Shown: piece after piece, positions 5,574 through 7,768 of the stretch | Layout of the letters: the number at the start of each line of letters is the position of its first letter | Numbering within the stretch: position 1 is the first letter of the stretch | NCBI GenBank assembly: GCA_029883255.1 | Contig: JAOUJL010000062.1 | Span: forward strand, 1 to 7,768 | Direction of reading: 5' to 3' | DNA: 7,768 nt | Origin: Candidatus Bathyarchaeota archaeon | GTDB taxonomy: Archaea > Thermoproteota > Bathyarchaeia > Bathyarchaeales > Bathyarchaeaceae | Translations under genes and position numbers: made by a program | Notes under the pieces: model-generated | What the model saw: only the letters and a program-made list of their open reading frames with translations | Databases searched by the model: none | What the model was told of the DNA's origin: nothing

Positions 5574-6833
5574 TCAGGTTTTTTTTGGTTCAATTAACTC
5601 TTTGTAGAATTCAATTGTTTTCTTGGCGGAATTATTCCAAGTAAATTTTTGAAGAACTATTTTTCTGCCGTTTTTGCCTAGTTGCATTTTTCTTTGAGAG
5701 TCTTGTACAGCGTTGACGATTCCCCAGGCAATATCTGCAGGGTCGTTTGGATTAATGTGGAAGCCGCATTGGTCTGGACCGTTTGGGACAACGATTTCTT
5801 TCATTCCGCTGGCATCTGTGGCTCCTACAACTACAGGTTTCTGCATGCTCATGGCCTCTAATGCGACGATTCCGAAGGGTTCGTATAGGCTTGGGAAAAC
5901 GGATACGTCGCATGCTGCGTAGTGGGCGATGCGCTCTTGTTCTGGCACAAATTCGAAGCGGAATTTCACGGAGTTTTGAAGTTTGGATTTCTCAACTAAT
6001 GCTTCTAAGTAGCTTTGCATCCCGCCGAGGCCAACTATCACGAGTTTGGCGTTTGGAACTTTTTCTAGAACGTGGGGCATTGCTGCGATTAGTTTGTCCA
6101 CTCCTTTAACCCCTACGAGTCTGCCAATGAATAGTACCATTGATTCATCGTCTTTAAGCCCATATCTGTTTCTTAGTTCCTTTATCTTTTCTTGACTCAC
6201 TTTTTCAGGGTTATACTTCTCTGGGTCCACCCCATTGTAGCACACTTTGATTTTCTCTGGTGGAAAACCTAATCTTATCAGCTCATTTTTCATCATGTAC
6301 GAAACTGTAATTATCATGTCTGCTATCTGTGCGCCGCGGTATTCGATGTTGCTGACGACGTCTGATCCGTTGCCTAACGTTCGTCCTTTCTCTGTGGAGT
6401 GTACGTGGAAAACGAGGGGTAAACCCAATTCCCTTTTGATTGCGATGCCTGCCATTACAGAGAGCCAGTCGTGTGCTACTACTATGTCGTATTTGAATTC
6501 CTCTTTTCGAACGAGTTCGTTGGCTAGTTTTGAAGCGCTTAAGTAGTTGTAAACAAGAAGTTTGGAGAATAACTTGATGCCTCTGCCCCATTTTTTAATG
6601 TCTTCTGCAATTACATCTGGCAGAGAATCCGATACATCGATGTCTATGGGTCTGTGGATTTCGATGCCTCGCCAGAGTTCTCTTGTTGGAAGACTTCCCG
6701 TGTCGTCGTTCATGGTAAAAATGGTTACGTCGTTATCGAGCAAGACGAACTTTCTCGTAATCTCAGCAGCGTAGGTTCCTAAACCTCCAACAATCTTTGG
6801 AGGATACTCGTAGACTAAGACTGCCATTTTCAT
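5574..6833 (-). CDS. Second GT4/GlgA-like glycosyltransferase
   Basis: GT-B retaining glycosyltransferase, 419 residues from ATG 6833. It shows VYEYPPKIVGGLGTYAAE at 7-24, AHDWLSVMAG at 120-129, VHSTEKGR at 144-151, YNGVDPEKYNP at 199-209, FIGRLVGVKG at 235-244 (R238 and K243 toward the donor diphosphate) and EPFGIVALEA at 318-327 (EX7E, E318/E326). The layout is the same as in the glycosyltransferase at 4107-5270, including the HDWL and H-S-T-E-x-G-R motifs, so the two look like diverged paralogues. The frame extends to GTG 6899 (441 residues), but the extra 22 residues match nothing in the family, and GGAG (6848-6845) precedes ATG 6833 by 11 bases. ATG 6827 is a third option. A TATA-like box at 6921-6931 would place transcription near 6899. 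Glycogen synthase or another glucosyl transfer is inferred from motifs and neighbours. It converges on the plus-strand cluster and must be expressed separately. Confidence 0.87.
   Translation of the reverse strand: MKMAVLVYEYPPKIVGGLGTYAAEITRKFVLLDNDVTIFTMNDDTGSLPTRELWRGIEIHRPIDIDVSDSLPDVIAEDIKKWGRGIKLFSKLLVYNYLSASKLANELVRKEEFKYDIVVAHDWLSVMAGIAIKRELGLPLVFHVHSTEKGRTLGNGSDVVSNIEYRGAQIADMIITVSYMMKNELIRLGFPPEKIKVCYNGVDPEKYNPEKVSQEKIKELRNRYGLKDDESMVLFIGRLVGVKGVDKLIAAMPHVLEKVPNAKLVIVGLGGMQSYLEALVEKSKLQNSVKFRFEFVPEQERIAHYAACDVSVFPSLYEPFGIVALEAMSMQKPVVVGATDASGMKEIVVPNGPDQCGFHINPNDPADIAWGIVNAVQDSQRKMQLGKNGRKIVLQKFTWNNSAKKTIEFYKELIEPKKT
5579..5586 (+). terminator. T8 tract, candidate archaeal terminator of the plus-strand cluster
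   Basis: Eight consecutive T residues on the plus strand begin 27 bases after the winged-helix stop codon, with no strong hairpin before them, as is typical of archaeal intrinsic termination. The tract lies within the last codons (Pro-Lys-Lys-Thr) of the convergent glycosyltransferase, so it would be both coding sequence on one strand and a stop signal on the other. Confidence 0.5.
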
Positions 6834-6920
6834 TTTTAAGCTAGCTCCGAAAGACACATTGTCCGCTACTTGTTTGAAGGAATAAGCTCTACGAAACACT
6901 TCTATTCAAATGTTTCCCTA

Positions 6921-6931
6921 GCTATTTAATT
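6921..6931 (-). promoter_or_regulatory. Candidate TATA box of the second glycosyltransferase
   Basis: On the minus strand AATTAAATAGC (6931-6921) is TATA-like. A start about 26 bases downstream falls at about 6899-6900. That gives a leader of about 66 bases for ATG 6833, or a leaderless mRNA if GTG 6899 were used. Confidence 0.42.
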
Positions 6932-7003
6932 GATCCAAGCAAGTGACTTTACAGAACAGCTTTGCGCCGTCAGTTTCGTGACATACTCATGCATGCAATC
7001 GAA

Positions 7004-7021
7004 TGACCATAAAAGTGGTCA
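7004..7021. repeat. Palindrome TGACCA-N6-TGGTCA
   Basis: Perfect 6-bp inverted arms (7004-7009 and 7016-7021) enclose six AT-rich bases. It lies between two divergent promoters and could be a dimeric regulator site, but arms of this size occur by chance about once or twice in a window this long. No T-run follows on either strand. Confidence 0.3.
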
Positions 7022-7070
7022 CCTTTTCCCAGAATCTTAAACTAGAGTGTCCAGACCTGTGGTTTAGCGG

Positions 7071-7096
7071 TGAAAAAAACTGAGTTTGAAAAAAAA
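7071..7096 (+). repeat. Two TGAAAAAAA repeats (A-tracts)
   Basis: TGAAAAAAA occurs at 7071-7079 and 7087-7095 (the second A-run extends to 7096), 16 bp apart. Read on the minus strand these are T7 and T8 tracts, which could stop antisense transcripts. On the plus strand they are upstream of the DUF885 promoter and may bend the DNA. Confidence 0.4.
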
Positions 7097-7133
7097 GCTT
7101 GCATGTAATCTTACTCGGTGAACATCTCCGCTT

Positions 7134-7149
7134 CTTTCATTCTTTCATT
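7134..7149 (+). repeat. Two-copy 8-bp tandem repeat
   Basis: CTTTCATT is repeated exactly head to tail at 7134-7141 and 7142-7149, directly upstream of the TATA-like box of the DUF885 gene. Two copies only, so it may be slippage rather than a functional site. Confidence 0.4.
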
Positions 7150-7157
7150 GCTTAAAG

Positions 7158-7163
7158 TTATAA
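7158..7163 (+). promoter_or_regulatory. Candidate TATA box of the DUF885 gene
   Basis: TTATAA at 7158-7163, preceded by TTAAAG, would start transcription near 7186 and give a leader of about 17 bases. The spacing to the ribosome site and ATG at 7203 is consistent with an archaeal short-leader gene. Confidence 0.45.
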
Positions 7164-7190
7164 GCCACGTTTCAAATTGAGTATAGCAAA

Positions 7191-7205
7191 ATGGTGAAAT
7201 AAATG
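7191..7205 (+). promoter_or_regulatory. Ribosome binding site and three-codon upstream ORF before the DUF885 start
   Basis: GGTGA (7193-7197) lies five bases before ATG 7203 and is a good archaeal Shine-Dalgarno match. It sits inside ATG-GTG-AAA-TAA (7191-7202), whose stop abuts the start codon in the same frame. This blocks any upstream extension of the gene. Confidence 0.5.
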
Positions 7206-7768
7206 AATGCAGATGAAGGGTTTGAAAAGCTCACCCAAGAGGCTTTGCAGCAGTTCCTAGAAAGGAACCCGGAATATGCTACCTTTCTAGGTTTCCATGA
7301 ACCCTACGACAAGTTGCTTTCAAACGGTAGCATAGAACAAGTGTACGAAAACTTGAAACTACTGAAAATATGGCTTAACAAGATGCAGACAACGATAAAC
7401 TTTGATGAACTCAACGAAGAACACAAAATGGACTGGAGACTACTCGAAAACGCCTACGAAAGTTCCAAGTTCTCTGCATATGAACAACGTGCGCACGAGA
7501 AGAACCCTGAAGCCCTAGAAGGCATTGGCGGCATGATCTTCGTGGTTCTGACTAGGGAATATGCACCCTTTGAGAAAAGAATCGAAGGCATAGTTTCTCG
7601 ACTTGAGAAGCTTCCATTGTACCTTGAACAGTTTCGAAAAAGCTATGAAAAATGTGTGCCAGCAAAGCTATGGACTGAAATCGCAATCGAACAATGTCAA
7701 CAAATACCTGGCTACTTCCAGTTCCTCATCGCTGTAACAAAGGGAAGAATCACGGAAAAACTCTTTCT
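7203..7768 (+). CDS. DUF885 family protein, N-terminal 188 residues (3' end outside window)
   Basis: The frame is open from ATG 7203 to the window edge, giving 188 complete codons. The N-terminal signature FLERNPEYATFLGFHEPYDK (18-37), followed by a helix-rich charged segment and NPEALEGIGG...REYAPFEKRIEGIVSRLEKLP (101-138), matches what I know of DUF885 (PF05960). This is a mostly alpha-helical family of about 550-600 residues, often predicted to be metallopeptidase-like, with an HExxH-type motif in the C-terminal half that would lie beyond the window. There is no signal peptide, so a cytoplasmic location is expected. It is divergent from the second glycosyltransferase and has its own promoter, so a link to the glucan cluster is not supported. 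Biochemical function is not established from this fragment. Confidence 0.75.
   Translation, partial: MNADEGFEKLTQEALQQFLERNPEYATFLGFHEPYDKLLSNGSIEQVYENLKLLKIWLNKMQTTINFDELNEEHKMDWRLLENAYESSKFSAYEQRAHEKNPEALEGIGGMIFVVLTREYAPFEKRIEGIVSRLEKLPLYLEQFRKSYEKCVPAKLWTEIAIEQCQQIPGYFQFLIAVTKGRITEKLF

Larger units (their letters stand above)
6834..7202. other. Non-coding divergent region between the second glycosyltransferase and the DUF885 gene
   Basis: This 369-bp stretch carries no convincing gene. It contains the leader and candidate promoter of the minus-strand glycosyltransferase, a TGACCA palindrome (7004-7021), two A-tracts (7073-7079 and 7089-7096), an 8-bp tandem repeat of CTTTCATT (7134-7149), and the candidate promoter of the DUF885 gene. 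A TAAAC/GTTTA imperfect stem spans 7038-7066. No tRNA cloverleaf and no C/D-box RNA pattern (RTGATGA with CTGA) was found on either strand. Confidence 0.6.

Noticed and set aside
6834..6899. N-terminal 22-residue extension of the second glycosyltransferase from GTG 6899
   Set aside because: The extension lacks family similarity by eye, and ATG 6833 with GGAG upstream gives the usual GT4 N-terminus. A leaderless start at 6899 is not fully excluded.
7038..7066. Possible small structured RNA formed by TAAACTA and TGGTTTA
   Set aside because: The stem is short, needs a G-U pair and encloses a loop with little further pairing; no C/D-box or tRNA features.
7003..7083. 26-codon plus-strand ORF beginning MTIKVVTF in the divergent gap
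   Set aside because: No Shine-Dalgarno site or nearby TATA box, length expected by chance, no recognisable motif. Could be rechecked by ribosome profiling.
1..7768. CRISPR array, defence system, prophage or insertion sequence
   Set aside because: No regularly spaced repeats, transposase, integrase, nuclease or phage-like genes were found; all large frames are metabolic or regulatory.

Overview
The window looks archaeal, most likely from a Bathyarchaeia-type or related Thermoproteota lineage; the lineage is an impression from protein style, not a computed placement. The support is: TATA-like boxes about 25 bases before plausible transcription starts, GGTG-type Shine-Dalgarno sites, GTG (and possibly TTG) start codons, an archaeal-style serine hydroxymethyltransferase, a GH57 amylase, and a DUF885 protein. 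No rRNA, tRNA, CRISPR array, transposase or integrase is visible.

Layout: (1) 1-807, minus strand: the N-terminal 269 residues of serine hydroxymethyltransferase, running off the left edge. (2) 808-1039: a divergent intergenic region with a candidate promoter for each direction. (3) 1040-5552, plus strand: four co-directional genes, namely a GH57 alpha-amylase-like glycosidase with a small C-terminal DUF5752-like domain, a sugar-1-phosphate nucleotidyltransferase with a left-handed beta-helix tail, a GT4/GlgA-like glycosyltransferase, and a 90-residue winged-helix protein. (4) 5574-6833, minus strand: a second GT4/GlgA-like glycosyltransferase, converging on the winged-helix gene with a 21-bp gap. 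(5) 6834-7202: a non-coding divergent region with A-tracts and a short palindrome. (6) 7203-7768, plus strand: the N-terminal 188 residues of a DUF885 protein, cut by the right edge.

The core (1040-6833) reads as an alpha-glucan (glycogen-like storage polymer) locus. The nucleotidyltransferase would make NDP-glucose, one or both glycosyltransferases would extend the glucan, and the GH57 enzyme would trim, debranch or degrade it. The winged-helix protein, nine bases behind the first glycosyltransferase, is a candidate local regulator. Substrates are inferred from families and context; other NDP-sugar pathways (compatible solutes, surface glycans) are not excluded. The most distinctive points are the two GT4 proteins sharing an H-[AS]-T-E-x-G-R motif, the charged helical linker in the nucleotidyltransferase, the DUF5752-like tail on the amylase, the winged-helix gene in the glucan operon, and in-frame stop codons directly abutting three start codons.
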